Of a stretch of 64,000 nt of DNA, positions 26,731 to 35,083 are shown piece after piece. A program made the position numbers and the translations under genes. How positions within the stretch are numbered: position 1 is the first letter of the stretch; each line of letters begins with the position of its first letter. The notes beneath the pieces are model-generated. The model searched no databases and was not told where the DNA came from. It worked only from the letters and a program-made list of their open reading frames with translations. The stretch covers positions 320,716 to 384,715 of the forward strand of contig JAEWMJ010000006.1 in the NCBI GenBank assembly GCA_023393165.1, written 5' to 3'. The stretch is from Bacillota bacterium. Its GTDB lineage: Bacteria; Bacillota; Clostridia; Christensenellales; Christensenellaceae.

Positions 26731-26997
26731 ATGGCTCATAAGAAAGGAATGGGAAGTTCGAGGAACGGCCGCGACAGCGAATCCAAGCGCCTTGGAACCA
26801 AGCGCGCGGACGGACAGTTCGTGTTGGCCGGCAATATACTCGTGCGTCAGCGCGGGACCAAGATCCATCCGGGCAACGGCGTAGGCCGCGGCAGTGACGA
26901 CACATTGTTTTCCATGGTGGACGGCATCGTCCGCTTTGAGCGCAAGGGCAGGGATAAAAAGCAGGTAAGCGTTTATCCTAAAGACTTGGCGAACTAA
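26731..26997 (+). CDS. rpmA: 50S ribosomal protein L27
   Basis: 88 residues. The protein begins MAHKKGMGSSRNGRDSESK, so the functional N-terminus that reaches the peptidyl transferase centre is made directly. It lacks the nine-or-so residue extension that most Firmicutes L27 have and that the protease Prp removes. AAAAGGGG lies 9 bp before the ATG at 26731; an in-frame GTG at 26722 would add only three residues. Confidence 0.96.
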   Translation: MAHKKGMGSSRNGRDSESKRLGTKRADGQFVLAGNILVRQRGTKIHPGNGVGRGSDDTLFSMVDGIVRFERKGRDKKQVSVYPKDLAN

Positions 26998-27010
26998 CGA
27001 TATGAATCAA

Positions 27011-27047
27011 AACGCAGCCGTTATTTAACGGTTGCGTTTTTCTTTTT
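27011..27047 (+). terminator. Intrinsic terminator of rplU-rpmA
   Basis: AACGCAGCCGTTA pairs with TAACGGTTGCGTT, followed by TTTCTTTTT. The -10 of the next gene lies directly after it. Confidence 0.85.
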
Positions 27048-27067
27048 CGGGTTGGTATAATAAAACC

Positions 27068-27919
27068 ATGCGAGTACTATTTGAGAACGGCGCGGCTCTG
27101 ATCCGCGATTTGAGCGATTTTGATTTAAAGCATACATTCGATTGCGGGCAGTGTTTTCGTTTTGACGAGACAGAAAGCGGGTACGAGGGCGTAGCGCTGG
27201 GCGGTTATTTGCGTGTAACGCAGGATGGAGACGCGATCAGACTTTATCCCTGTACCCAGCGGGATTTTGATACCAAATGGAAAAATTACTTTGACCTTGA
27301 GAGGGATTATTCCTGCCTTTTCAGCGGCGCGGACAATGTACTGAAGGAGGGACTCCGCTGCGCGGCGGGCCTCAGGATCATAAACCAGCCGCCTTTTGAT
27401 ACTCTGATATCATTTATTATATCCGCAAACAACAATGTAAAAAGGATCCGCGGGATCGTCCGGCGGTTATGCGGGAAATATGGAAAGCCGTTCCAATTTG
27501 AAGGCAGGACTTTCTATGATTTTCCGACCCCGGAATTGCTCGCGTCACTCGATCCTGAAGATTTGGCGGAAATCGGCGCCGGATACCGCGCGCCGTATAT
27601 CATTAAAGCTTCGCAAATGATTGCGGATGGCTTTGACCTGGAAGCGCTGCGCCAAAAGCCCTATGACGAGGCAAAAAAGGCTCTCATCAACCTTCCGGGC
27701 GTGGGCCCCAAGGTAGCGGACTGCGTATTGCTTTTTTCATTGGGGCACACCTGCGCGTTTCCCGCCGATGTGTGGATCAAGCGCGTGCTTATACAGCAAT
27801 ACGGTTTTAAAGGGAACGATAAGCAAACTGCGGCGTTTGCCGTCCAAAAGTTCGGCAGGCACGCGGGCATTGCTCAGCAATATTTATTTTTTTGGATCAG
27901 AGAAAGGGAAAACGCATGA
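27068..27919 (+). CDS. 8-oxoguanine DNA glycosylase-like HhH-GPD protein
   Basis: 283 residues of the OGG1-type N-glycosylase/DNA lyase family: an N-terminal OGG_N-like domain (FDCGQCFRF), then the helix-hairpin-helix with NLPGVGPKVADC carrying the catalytic lysine, and the aspartate in AFPADVWIKR. It would excise oxidised purines. TATAAT at 27056-27061 lies 6 bp before the ATG, with a weak TTGCGT 18 bp upstream of it, so the mRNA may be leaderless. It overlaps the next gene by ATGA. Confidence 0.88.
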   Translation: MRVLFENGAALIRDLSDFDLKHTFDCGQCFRFDETESGYEGVALGGYLRVTQDGDAIRLYPCTQRDFDTKWKNYFDLERDYSCLFSGADNVLKEGLRCAAGLRIINQPPFDTLISFIISANNNVKRIRGIVRRLCGKYGKPFQFEGRTFYDFPTPELLASLDPEDLAEIGAGYRAPYIIKASQMIADGFDLEALRQKPYDEAKKALINLPGVGPKVADCVLLFSLGHTCAFPADVWIKRVLIQQYGFKGNDKQTAAFAVQKFGRHAGIAQQYLFFWIRERENA

Positions 27920-28638
27920 AGATTTTAGTGGATACGCACACGCACACCGTTTTGAGCGGCCATTCTTTTTCGACCCTGCTGGAAAATGCGGAATATGCGG
28001 GAAAGATCGGCCTTCAGGGAATTGTGAGCACAGATCACGGCCCGGCTATTCCGGGCGCAAGTCCAGAGTTCATTATAAACGTACTGCGAACGGTGCCCGA
28101 AGAAATCGGCGGCGTCCGGATCTACCGGGGGGTTGAAGCAAACATCATCAATTATGCTGGCGGGCTTGATATTTCGACAGGATATTTAAAAAAGACGGAA
28201 TTTGTGATTGCCTCCCTGCACGACGTTGTGATAGAACCCGGAACAAGGGAGGAACATCTGGCCGGCTATATCGGCGCCCTTGAAAATCCTTACGTAGACG
28301 TGATCGGACATTCCGGAACCCCTGCGTACGACATGGAAAGGGAAGAATTTGTAAAAGCCGTAAAGCGGGCGGACAAGCTGATTGAGATCAACAATCATTC
28401 TTTCCGTTTCCGTCCGGGAAGCGAATGTAATTGCAGCGAGATTATCAGGTACTGCATAAAATATGATGTAAGGATTACCGTTTCATCCGATTCACATTTC
28501 TGCATGAGCATAGGCGGGTTTGACCATGCGCTTTCGGAACTTCAAAAACAGAATTTCCCCTTTGAGCTGATCGTCAACCGGTCGCGGGAATCCATGGATG
28601 AATATTTAAAGGAAAGGCGGAACCGGCTAGTAAAATAA
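27916..28638 (+). CDS. PHP-domain phosphatase, YcdX-like
   Basis: 240 residues of the PHP metal-dependent hydrolase superfamily. The first metal motif is VDTHTHTVLSGH, further ligands lie in STDHGPAIPGA and IGHSGTP, and the end motif SSDSHFCMSIG is typical of the YcdX-type subgroup. The substrate is probably a phosphate ester but is not known. The ATG overlaps the glycosylase stop. Confidence 0.88.
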   Translation: MKILVDTHTHTVLSGHSFSTLLENAEYAGKIGLQGIVSTDHGPAIPGASPEFIINVLRTVPEEIGGVRIYRGVEANIINYAGGLDISTGYLKKTEFVIASLHDVVIEPGTREEHLAGYIGALENPYVDVIGHSGTPAYDMEREEFVKAVKRADKLIEINNHSFRFRPGSECNCSEIIRYCIKYDVRITVSSDSHFCMSIGGFDHALSELQKQNFPFELIVNRSRESMDEYLKERRNRLVK

Positions 28639-28643
28639 GGACT

Positions 28644-28672
28644 TTGGAAACAGTACGGTTTTATGGTATAAT
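28644..28672 (+). promoter_or_regulatory. Promoter of the 28708 gene
   Basis: TTGGAA and TATAAT with a 17-bp spacer; the ATG follows 35 bp later with a GGGAGAA site. Confidence 0.7.
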
Positions 28673-28707
28673 AATACCATATATTTTGTTTGCGGGAGAA
28701 TTGTAGT

Positions 28708-29988
28708 ATGAGAGAATATAAAAGGAAATATGGAAAGAAGGTTAATTTTTCTCCGGCAGTCATAACCCGTTTCATTATGGAGAGAAAATACCTCTTTATG
28801 GGAATCGCTGCGGCTGTTGTGGTTGTGATTGTGCTTTATGCGTCCGGTGTATTTGCTCCCCGTCCCTCAGAGGAGGCGATGGCGCAAACGGATGAGGCTG
28901 CAACCGTAGCTCCCGGGGAAGATCCGTATATCAGCGGAACGGAAACGTCCGGACCTTCAGAAGCGGCGCCCAGTCCTTCGGGAGACGTTTCGGATAAAGG
29001 ACATATTATTGGAATATCCGTGCTTTCGCCCAATCTGGAAGATTATCAGCTTCTCGCTTATATAGACAAGGCTGCAAACAAAGCGATCGAAGCCAAGCAA
29101 ATAGACGATTTTCTTTTGTATAACGCCAAAGGGGACAACAACCAGCAGCTTCAGGATGTGCTTGCGATGATCAACAATGGCGCCAATACTGTTGTCGTGA
29201 TGGGAACCAAAAAAGAAAACTTCCAAAAGATATCCGAACTTTGCAGCCAAAACAATGTGAAGATCGTGGCGTGCAACGTGGATGCAACCGAGGGGTTTGC
29301 GGTAAACATCATGAGCCAGTCCAATCACGCGCAGAAGTTTGCCGAATTTGCCAAACAATCCGGCGCTACCACGGTAGATACGGTGGATGGCAGCGAAACC
29401 GAGGTGAATACGATCAACACTCTGCTGCACGTCGACGCCAACATTGAAGGCGAAAATGCGACGGCGGATATATCGGAAAGGCTTGAAAACGGCGAACCTA
29501 TCCGGGATCTGATGTTTTTTGACAACAGCGCCAACAGCGTACTTAAAATGTACATTCAAAAGGACATGGTTCCAAATTCTATTACAACGCCCGCCTATGT
29601 CGGGTTTATCAAAACCTGGTATAATCTTCTTCACGACGGCGTAACGTTCGAGATCGAGGATGAAAACGCCGATGAAGATGAAGACGACGAGGATGAAGAA
29701 GCGACGCCCGCGCCCACGACTGTTCCGTTTAAGTCAACGCCCGATAAATTCCATGCCATGGCGTATACGCAGTCGCAAAACTTAGGAGAGATCGTTTATA
29801 AATTCGCTTACTATATTTCCATAGGCAAGTCTTTGCCCAGCGAGAATTACGTGTACGATTCAACGGGCGAGGAATATATCACCAACGACAATATCGATCA
29901 GTACTACGCAAAGATCGGGACTCTGTCGGATAAGGATATATTGCCGTCCACGGCTGATACCAGCGGAATTGACGCGCTGTTTCAGTAA
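28708..29988 (+). CDS. Membrane-anchored periplasmic-binding-protein-like protein
   Basis: 426 residues: a basic N-terminus, one membrane span at about 29-50, a low-complexity Ser/Pro/Glu linker, then a sugar-binding-protein type 1 fold (Peripla_BP_4-like: IIGISVLSPNLEDYQLL, ANTVVVMGT, VKIVACNVDA). A run of acidic residues (about 312-332) interrupts the C-terminal lobe. There is no lipobox and no transporter nearby, so it may be a sensor or a receptor rather than a transport protein. Which ligand it binds cannot be told. Confidence 0.65.
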   Translation: MREYKRKYGKKVNFSPAVITRFIMERKYLFMGIAAAVVVVIVLYASGVFAPRPSEEAMAQTDEAATVAPGEDPYISGTETSGPSEAAPSPSGDVSDKGHIIGISVLSPNLEDYQLLAYIDKAANKAIEAKQIDDFLLYNAKGDNNQQLQDVLAMINNGANTVVVMGTKKENFQKISELCSQNNVKIVACNVDATEGFAVNIMSQSNHAQKFAEFAKQSGATTVDTVDGSETEVNTINTLLHVDANIEGENATADISERLENGEPIRDLMFFDNSANSVLKMYIQKDMVPNSITTPAYVGFIKTWYNLLHDGVTFEIEDENADEDEDDEDEEATPAPTTVPFKSTPDKFHAMAYTQSQNLGEIVYKFAYYISIGKSLPSENYVYDSTGEEYITNDNIDQYYAKIGTLSDKDILPSTADTSGIDALFQ

Positions 29989-30021
29989 TTTTAAGCAAAT
30001 AATCCCGAACAGGAGAAAATA

Positions 30022-31332
30022 ATGGGATACAGGGCATTGTACAGGGTATACCGTCCCCGGACATTTGAAGAAGTCATGGGACAGGAGCATATTACGGACG
30101 TGCTGAAAAAGCAGGTTGAGAAAAACCAGGTATCGCACGCCTATATTTTTGCGGGTCCCCGGGGAACGGGGAAGACAAGCACCGCGCGCATATTTGCCAA
30201 TGCGGTCAACTGCCTGCAGCCGGAAAACGGAAATCCCTGCCTTAAATGCGAAGTATGCGAAAGCGCTGCTTCGGATACAATGATAGATATCGTGGAAATG
30301 GACGCGGCGTCCAACAACGGCGTGGACAATATCCGGGATATGCGGGAAAAAGTGAGCCTTTTACCGGCTTTCGGCCGGTACAAGGTATATATCATAGACG
30401 AGTCTCATATGCTTTCGGGCGGGGCGGCAAATGCGCTTTTAAAAACGCTGGAAGAACCCCCGCCGCATGTGATATTCATTCTTGCGACGACAGAGCTCAG
30501 AAAGATGCCCAAGACCATCCTGTCGCGCTGCCAGCAGTTCGATTTTAAGCGTATCGGAAACGAAGATATTGTAAAACGGCTGTCTGTGGTGGCAAGGGAT
30601 GCGGGAATCTCCTATGAAGATGAAGCGCTTTGGACTCTCGCCAATGCGGGCGAAGGGGCTATGCGGGACGCTTTAAGCCTGATGGACATGTGCATCGCCG
30701 GCGGCAAAAACCTGTCCCGGGAAAACGTCACCAGGACGCTGGGGGCTGCCGACGCAGAGCAAATGGGTCTTTTATGTGAAACGGTGCTGAAAAGCGACGT
30801 TTCGGGCGGACTTCTGATACTGCGGAAGATGCTGGATGAAGGCGGCGATCCCGGCAATATTTTAAGGGATATGATCTGCTTCCTGAGCGCGCGTCTGACA
30901 GAGGCCGCGCTCGCCAAAGAGGATTCAGGCGTTTTGGCAAGGCAGATATTGCGCGCGCTGGAAATATGGATCGGTTCGCAGACGACCCTCCGGTATTCAA
31001 ACACGCCGGATATCGTATTGGAAACCGCCTTTATGAGGGCGGCGCTTCCCGAAACGGATACGGGCGCACGGGATCTGGTACTGCGGGTGGAAAGGCTGGA
31101 AAAAAGGCTGGATGAGCTGGAACAGATACCCGCTCTTCCCAGAAGGGACAAAGCTCCGCAGGCCGCGCAGGCGCCGGATACGGATATCCGGGATACGGCA
31201 GAGCAGAAAAACGTGAACACAGACGTTCTTGCGAAAGCCGTCCGGCAGGAAGCCCCGCCGGAAGACGAGGACGATGTGGAAACAAAACTCATAAATATGT
31301 TTGGTAAAGATAAAGTAGTGATAAAGGAATAA
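30022..31332 (+). CDS. dnaX: DNA polymerase III subunit gamma/tau
   Basis: 436 residues, shorter than the usual 530-650 because the tau-specific C-terminus is small. Walker A GPRGTGKTSTAR, the four-cysteine zinc module (CLQPENGNPCLKCEVC), the DEAD-box-like IIDESHML and the SRC motif LSRCQQF are all present. It is the clamp-loader ATPase. AGGAG precedes the ATG. It starts the conserved dnaX-ybaB-recR set. Confidence 0.94.
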   Translation: MGYRALYRVYRPRTFEEVMGQEHITDVLKKQVEKNQVSHAYIFAGPRGTGKTSTARIFANAVNCLQPENGNPCLKCEVCESAASDTMIDIVEMDAASNNGVDNIRDMREKVSLLPAFGRYKVYIIDESHMLSGGAANALLKTLEEPPPHVIFILATTELRKMPKTILSRCQQFDFKRIGNEDIVKRLSVVARDAGISYEDEALWTLANAGEGAMRDALSLMDMCIAGGKNLSRENVTRTLGAADAEQMGLLCETVLKSDVSGGLLILRKMLDEGGDPGNILRDMICFLSARLTEAALAKEDSGVLARQILRALEIWIGSQTTLRYSNTPDIVLETAFMRAALPETDTGARDLVLRVERLEKRLDELEQIPALPRRDKAPQAAQAPDTDIRDTAEQKNVNTDVLAKAVRQEAPPEDEDDVETKLINMFGKDKVVIKE

Positions 31333-31347
31333 GGAGGCAATAAGAGA

Positions 31348-31686
31348 ATGGCAAAAGGCGGTTTCCCGGGCGGCGGGATGAATATGCAGAACATGATGCG
31401 CCAGGCGCAGCAGATGCAGCAGAAAATGCAGCAGCTGCAGGAAGAAGTTGAGCAGAGGGAAGTTGAAGCGACTTCGGGCGGCGGCGTGGTACGCGTAGTA
31501 GCCACCGGAAAAAAAGTGATCAAATCCATTGAGATCAAACCCGAAGCGGTTGATCCGGACGATGTTGAAATGCTGGAGGATCTGGTGATGGCGGCGGTGA
31601 ACGAGGCGATTGCAAAGGCAGACGAAATGATGCAGCAGGAAATGGCCAAAATCACGGGCGGCTTAAATCTGGGAGGACTTTTTTAA
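31348..31686 (+). CDS. YbaB/EbfC nucleoid-associated protein
   Basis: 112 residues with the glycine/methionine-rich N-terminus and a coiled Q-rich stretch (QMQQKMQQLQEEVEQ), followed by the YbaB core VVRVVATGKKVIKSIEI. It binds DNA as a dimer. Position between dnaX and recR is the standard one. AAGGAGG precedes the ATG by 10 bp. Confidence 0.95.
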   Translation: MAKGGFPGGGMNMQNMMRQAQQMQQKMQQLQEEVEQREVEATSGGGVVRVVATGKKVIKSIEIKPEAVDPDDVEMLEDLVMAAVNEAIAKADEMMQQEMAKITGGLNLGGLF

Positions 31687-31689
31687 TAC

Positions 31690-32289
31690 ATGGACAATCT
31701 GCAGTCCTTTAATACGCTGGTGGAACAGTTTGCAAGGCTGCCGGGCATCGGCAGGAAAACGGCGCAGCGGCTTGCTTATTATGTGCTGCGTATGCCGGTG
31801 GAGGAAGTCAAGCGCTTCGCGCGGGATATGTATGACGCGCGCATGCGCGTCCGTTACTGCAAGGTCTGCGGTATGCTGACGGACAGCGAGGTCTGCCATG
31901 TGTGCGGGGACGCGAAAAGGGATGCTTCCACCATATGCGTGGTTCGTGATTCCAAGGATGCGTTTGCGTTTGAAAAGACGCGCGAATACCGCGGCGCCTA
32001 TCATGTGCTGGGTGGGACGATTTCCCCGCTCGAGGGGATAGGGCCGGACGATATCGCCATACAGCCCCTGCTTGCCCGTATAGGTTCCGGCGGCGTAAAG
32101 GAAGTGATCCTGGCCACTAACCCGGACGTACAGGGAGAAGCGACCGCGGCCTATATTGCGAGTCTTCTTGCCCATTTTGACGGTATCACGGTGTCGCGTA
32201 TCGCGCACGGCGTGCCGGTGGGTGCGGAACTGGAATATGCGGACGAGGTAACGCTGCTGAAGGCTCTGGAAGGACGAAGAAGGCTTTGA
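31690..32289 (+). CDS. recR: Recombination protein RecR
   Basis: 199 residues: N-terminal helix-hairpin-helix (LPGIGRKTAQRLAYYVL), C4 zinc finger (CKVCGMLTDSEVCHVCGD), Toprim domain (ICVVRDSKDAFAFE) and the C-terminal Walker-B-like segment. It acts in RecF-pathway gap repair with RecO. Its stop overlaps the next small gene (TTGA). Confidence 0.95.
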   Translation: MDNLQSFNTLVEQFARLPGIGRKTAQRLAYYVLRMPVEEVKRFARDMYDARMRVRYCKVCGMLTDSEVCHVCGDAKRDASTICVVRDSKDAFAFEKTREYRGAYHVLGGTISPLEGIGPDDIAIQPLLARIGSGGVKEVILATNPDVQGEATAAYIASLLAHFDGITVSRIAHGVPVGAELEYADEVTLLKALEGRRRL

Positions 32290-32498
32290 GCAAAATAAAA
32301 GCAATCAAAATAAAACAAAAGGACGGCCCTGCGGCCGCGGCCATAGGCATTATCGGCGATCCCGACGAGAAAGCCCTCCAAACGATCCGCGATATGACCG
32401 GAAAAACTGTACGTAAAATCGAGCGAAAAGGAAAAATAAAAATTATTATAGGCAAAGGATTGCGCAGAACGGTGATCCGCGTGCCTGCCAAAAATTGA
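32286..32498 (+). CDS. Small basic protein, unknown function
   Basis: 70 residues, rich in Lys and Ile, starting at a TTG that overlaps the recR stop. The middle (AIGIIGDPDEKALQTIRDMT) looks folded, with a beta-rich C-terminus (IKIIIGKGLRRTVIRVPAK). The overlap and the terminator right after it support real expression with recR. I do not recognise the family; yaaL, which usually follows recR, is elsewhere at 41669. Confidence 0.6.
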   Translation: MSKIKAIKIKQKDGPAAAAIGIIGDPDEKALQTIRDMTGKTVRKIERKGKIKIIIGKGLRRTVIRVPAKN

Positions 32499-32525
32499 CG
32501 CCGCTTCAATAAGCAGGCGTTTTTC
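32498..32525 (+). terminator. Intrinsic terminator of the dnaX-recR operon
   Basis: ACGCCGCTT, loop CAAT, AAGCAGGCGT with one bulged A, then TTTT. Confidence 0.75.
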
Positions 32526-32606
32526 ATGTTTGAGATCGAGAATAAGTTCTTATTAATAACAGGTAAATTGAATTTTAAAAAACAGATTAAATGAGGAAGA
32601 GGTTTT

Positions 32607-33458
32607 ATGAGTACGGAGATCTATTATTTTTCCGGCACGGGAAATTCGCTGTTTGCGGCACGTGAGCTGCAAAAAAGATTGCCGGATGCAAAACTTTTGC
32701 CCATTGCAAGCCTCCTTGGCAAAAAAATAATTCAAACGGAAGCCGTCACAGTAGGCTTTGTTTTTCCTGTACATGCGCTGACGATACCTTTTGCAGTAAA
32801 GGAGTTTTTGGCAAAAGCAGACCTTGCATCCGCCGGTTATCTGTTTACCGTCGCAACGCGAAGGGGGACCGTATTCCATGGCTTTGAAGTGATGGACGCC
32901 CTGCTCAAGAAAAGCAAAAAGCAGTTGGCGGCGCGTTTCCTGCTGAATATGTACGGGAACGAATCGAACCGGGAGGGATACGCGGTTCCTTCGCAGGATG
33001 ATATTGAAGAAATTGAAGTCAGCGTTTTGGATAAAATCAACGCCATTTCAGAAATTGTAAAGAATAAACAGCCCAGTGCAGAAAAAGACGCCGGGGCTTT
33101 TATACCGGTTGACCCAAAAAAAGACTGGCTTCCGGAGAAAAAAGCGCAGGCCGGAAAAACGCTTGCGGAAATGATCGGCGGCAAGAATTTTTTTTATGCG
33201 GATGACAAATGCACAGGCTGCGGTATTTGCAAAAGAGTATGCCTTTCCGGGAAAATCGCCGTATCCGGCAGAAAACCGGAATGGCAGAAAAAAACCTTAT
33301 GCCATATGTGTTTTGCATGCCTCAACTACTGCCCAAGGCAATCCGTCCAGGTTAAGAGCATATCGGGGGTAAAATCATTTTCTGAAACCAACGGGCGATA
33401 TCTGCACCCTTACGCGGATTCAAGGGAAATTGCAGAACAGAAACTTTCAGACCGATGA
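32607..33458 (+). CDS. EFR1 family flavodoxin-ferredoxin fusion
   Basis: 283 residues. The N-terminus is a flavodoxin-like FMN-binding domain (YYFSGTGNSLFAARELQK), the C-terminus has two [4Fe-4S] motifs, CTGCGICKRVC and CHMCFACLNYCP. This domain order is that of the EFR1 (EF-hand-like ferrodoxin) proteins frequent in anaerobes. It probably moves electrons to an unknown acceptor. GAGGAAGAGG precedes the ATG. It is the first gene of the accessory stretch that separates recR from yaaL. Confidence 0.85.
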   Translation: MSTEIYYFSGTGNSLFAARELQKRLPDAKLLPIASLLGKKIIQTEAVTVGFVFPVHALTIPFAVKEFLAKADLASAGYLFTVATRRGTVFHGFEVMDALLKKSKKQLAARFLLNMYGNESNREGYAVPSQDDIEEIEVSVLDKINAISEIVKNKQPSAEKDAGAFIPVDPKKDWLPEKKAQAGKTLAEMIGGKNFFYADDKCTGCGICKRVCLSGKIAVSGRKPEWQKKTLCHMCFACLNYCPRQSVQVKSISGVKSFSETNGRYLHPYADSREIAEQKLSDR

Positions 33459-33648
33459 TAAAGCCCAACTGCTGTGCTATTTCTCAGCTTATCACCTCAG
33501 CACTTAAGTGCTGAGGTAAGGGACATTATGGGTTTCGGCACTTACGCTTGTGATTCGCACTTCCGGTAAGCCGTTTAATAGGGTTGAACCCGTGGCTTAT
33601 CTCATGCTCAGTGGAAACTATGTTCCCTTTATCCGCCGCTGGCGGCGG
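33459..33648. repeat. R1 repeat, internal part
   Basis: AAGCCCAACTGCTGTGCTATTTCTC resembles the left part of R1 copies, in two pieces, and CACTTACGCTTGTGATTCGCAC, CTTATCTCATGCTCAGTG and GGCGGCGGTC match the middle of 25913-26276. Clear terminal arms are not visible. It begins right after the stop codon of the EFR1 gene and ends at the stop of the minus-strand gene. An internal palindrome CTCAGCACTTAAGTGCTGAG is present. Confidence 0.6.
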
Positions 33649-34029
33649 TCACTCCGTTTTCTCAGCATAGCTTTTTGCAAATTCCATGATCAGTAGAACA
33701 GCTGAAATTGCCAGAATAACGCTGAACATGATCCCCATAGCGGCATTATTCAACTGTACATAATATCCGGCGGCGTTTAGGACTGAGTAGATCAACATAC
33801 CTTGGGAAACGTAAAAAAATGCTTTTGCCCGGGATTTCTTTTTTAAAAGCGCAACCCCGCCAATAATCAGCAAGAGTGCGGTCAGGAATTCGGATAACAC
33901 ATGCAGGGTTATGCGGACGGGTTCGGTTTCAAGTTCTGCAATTCCACCAGCAGACATTAACATGATCCATATCCCGCAAATCCCGATTCCGGCAACGATG
34001 CTAAAAAGAGCCTCAATTTTTTGCAGCAC
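33649..34029 (-). CDS. Small four-span membrane protein, unknown
   Basis: 126 residues with four predicted spans and a short basic loop (LLKKKSRAKAF). GTG at 34029 lies 8 bp after AAAGGAGA. The overall pattern is like small DUF-type membrane proteins of Firmicutes; no functional motif is visible. It stands alone, tail-to-tail with the EFR1 gene. Confidence 0.65.
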   Translation of the reverse strand: MLQKIEALFSIVAGIGICGIWIMLMSAGGIAELETEPVRITLHVLSEFLTALLLIIGGVALLKKKSRAKAFFYVSQGMLIYSVLNAAGYYVQLNNAAMGIMFSVILAISAVLLIMEFAKSYAEKTE

Positions 34030-34107
34030 AGTAGCAATCTCCTTTAATCAGTATGTATGGAAAGATTATACGATACACATTAAAATGTAACAAGGATGGA
34101 GTTTGGT

Positions 34108-34827
34108 TTATCCGGTATATGCCGGAACAACGCCTATTTTCCGCATGGTGTCAAGCGAATCGATGATCTCGGGCGCTTCGCGGCTGCCAATCAGCTCCGC
34201 GCCGGCCATCAGGAAGGTATACGCGTTTTGCGGACGGGGGAATTTTACGCCGGATACCTTAACTTTGGTATCCGTACCTTTCAGGGTATCCACCATCAAA
34301 AGCACCTGTTCCAGGGAAGGCCCGGCGTATTGTCCTGTGGAGGATTTGGCCCAGTTAATGCCCGCTTCCGCAACCAGATTGCAGGCTGTAACGATTTCTT
34401 CATCCGTCAGATAGCAGACTTCCAGAATCATTTTGGTAACGGCAGGCCCCGCTGCTCTTTTATAATCACGGAACTCCTGCAGTATCTCCTTATACTTCCT
34501 GTCTTTCAGCGCACCCACGTTCATGCAGTCGTCCAGTACGGTCGCACCCAGGCGGACCGCTTCTTCGGCTTCCAGGGCTTTCAGCCAGCCGGATTGCTGC
34601 CCGAAAGGAAAACCGATAGCGGCGCCGTTTAAAAGATCGCTGCCGCAAAGCTCTTCGGAAACGATGCGCGTCCAGTAGGTGGAGGAATAGCAGAACGCCC
34701 TGCAGTTGTAAGCAATGGCTTTTCTGCATCCTTCGCGAATCTCCCGCTCGGTCGTCTGCTTTGGAAGGATGGCGTAGTCAAACAGCTTTCCTGTCTCTTT
34801 TTTGGTCATCTTTGAAAAATCGATCAT
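34108..34827 (-). CDS. DeoC/DERA-like class I aldolase, divergent
   Basis: 239 residues with the DeoC fold: LEVCYLTDEEIVTACNLV, the Schiff-base lysine in AKSSTGQ (family KTSTG) and the second active lysine in VKVSGVKFP (family VKASGG). The N-terminal part (LFDYAILPKQTTEREI) and the last motif (GAELIGSREAPEII) differ clearly from housekeeping DeoC, so the aldol substrate may not be deoxyribose 5-phosphate. No deoxynucleoside genes flank it. The ATG at 34827 follows AAAAGGTGATGAA. Confidence 0.75.
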   Translation of the reverse strand: MIDFSKMTKKETGKLFDYAILPKQTTEREIREGCRKAIAYNCRAFCYSSTYWTRIVSEELCGSDLLNGAAIGFPFGQQSGWLKALEAEEAVRLGATVLDDCMNVGALKDRKYKEILQEFRDYKRAAGPAVTKMILEVCYLTDEEIVTACNLVAEAGINWAKSSTGQYAGPSLEQVLLMVDTLKGTDTKVKVSGVKFPRPQNAYTFLMAGAELIGSREAPEIIDSLDTMRKIGVVPAYTG

Positions 34828-34948
34828 TTCATCACCTTTTATATCTAGGATTCCAAGCACTATGATAACACCCATTGGAGTTATTGCAAACAATTAATTA
34901 TTAAGCTGCTCCCGGCTGTTTGCAATTCGACAGCCCGCGGCGCTATAT

Positions 34949-34977
34949 TTGACTTTATGCGCGCCGGGTGGTATAAT
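34949..34977 (+). promoter_or_regulatory. Promoter of the ABC-F leader
   Basis: TTGACT and TATAAT with a 17-bp spacer. Transcription would start near 34984, 22 bp before the leader peptide and about 230 bp before the ABC-F start. Confidence 0.8.
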
Positions 34978-35005
34978 GATAACAATAAAAAAAAGGAGAG
35001 GTTAG

Positions 35006-35029
35006 ATGCGCAAATTTTCTTGCAGATAA
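35006..35029 (+). CDS. Seven-residue leader peptide of the ABC-F gene
   Basis: An ATG with a strong AAAGGAGAGG site 5 bp upstream encodes MRKFSCR and stops. Bases 35016-35024 (codons for F-S-C) are one strand of an RNA helix that decides between terminator and antiterminator, the arrangement expected of a translation-sensing attenuator. Far too short to be found by size alone; support comes from the ribosome binding site and the pairings. Confidence 0.7.
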   Translation: MRKFSCR

Positions 35030-35083
35030 AAATTGAAAAGCATATTAAATGTAAACGGATTCCGTTGATTTTGGTATGCGGTA

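Noticed and set aside
30022..31332. Programmed frameshift site in dnaX
   Set aside because: The gene is short but I could not find a convincing slippery heptamer with a downstream hairpin; a simple short tau-less form fits.
34103..34632. Plus-strand frames opposite the aldolase gene
   Set aside because: Shadows of the minus-strand coding sequence, which has the clear DERA motifs.
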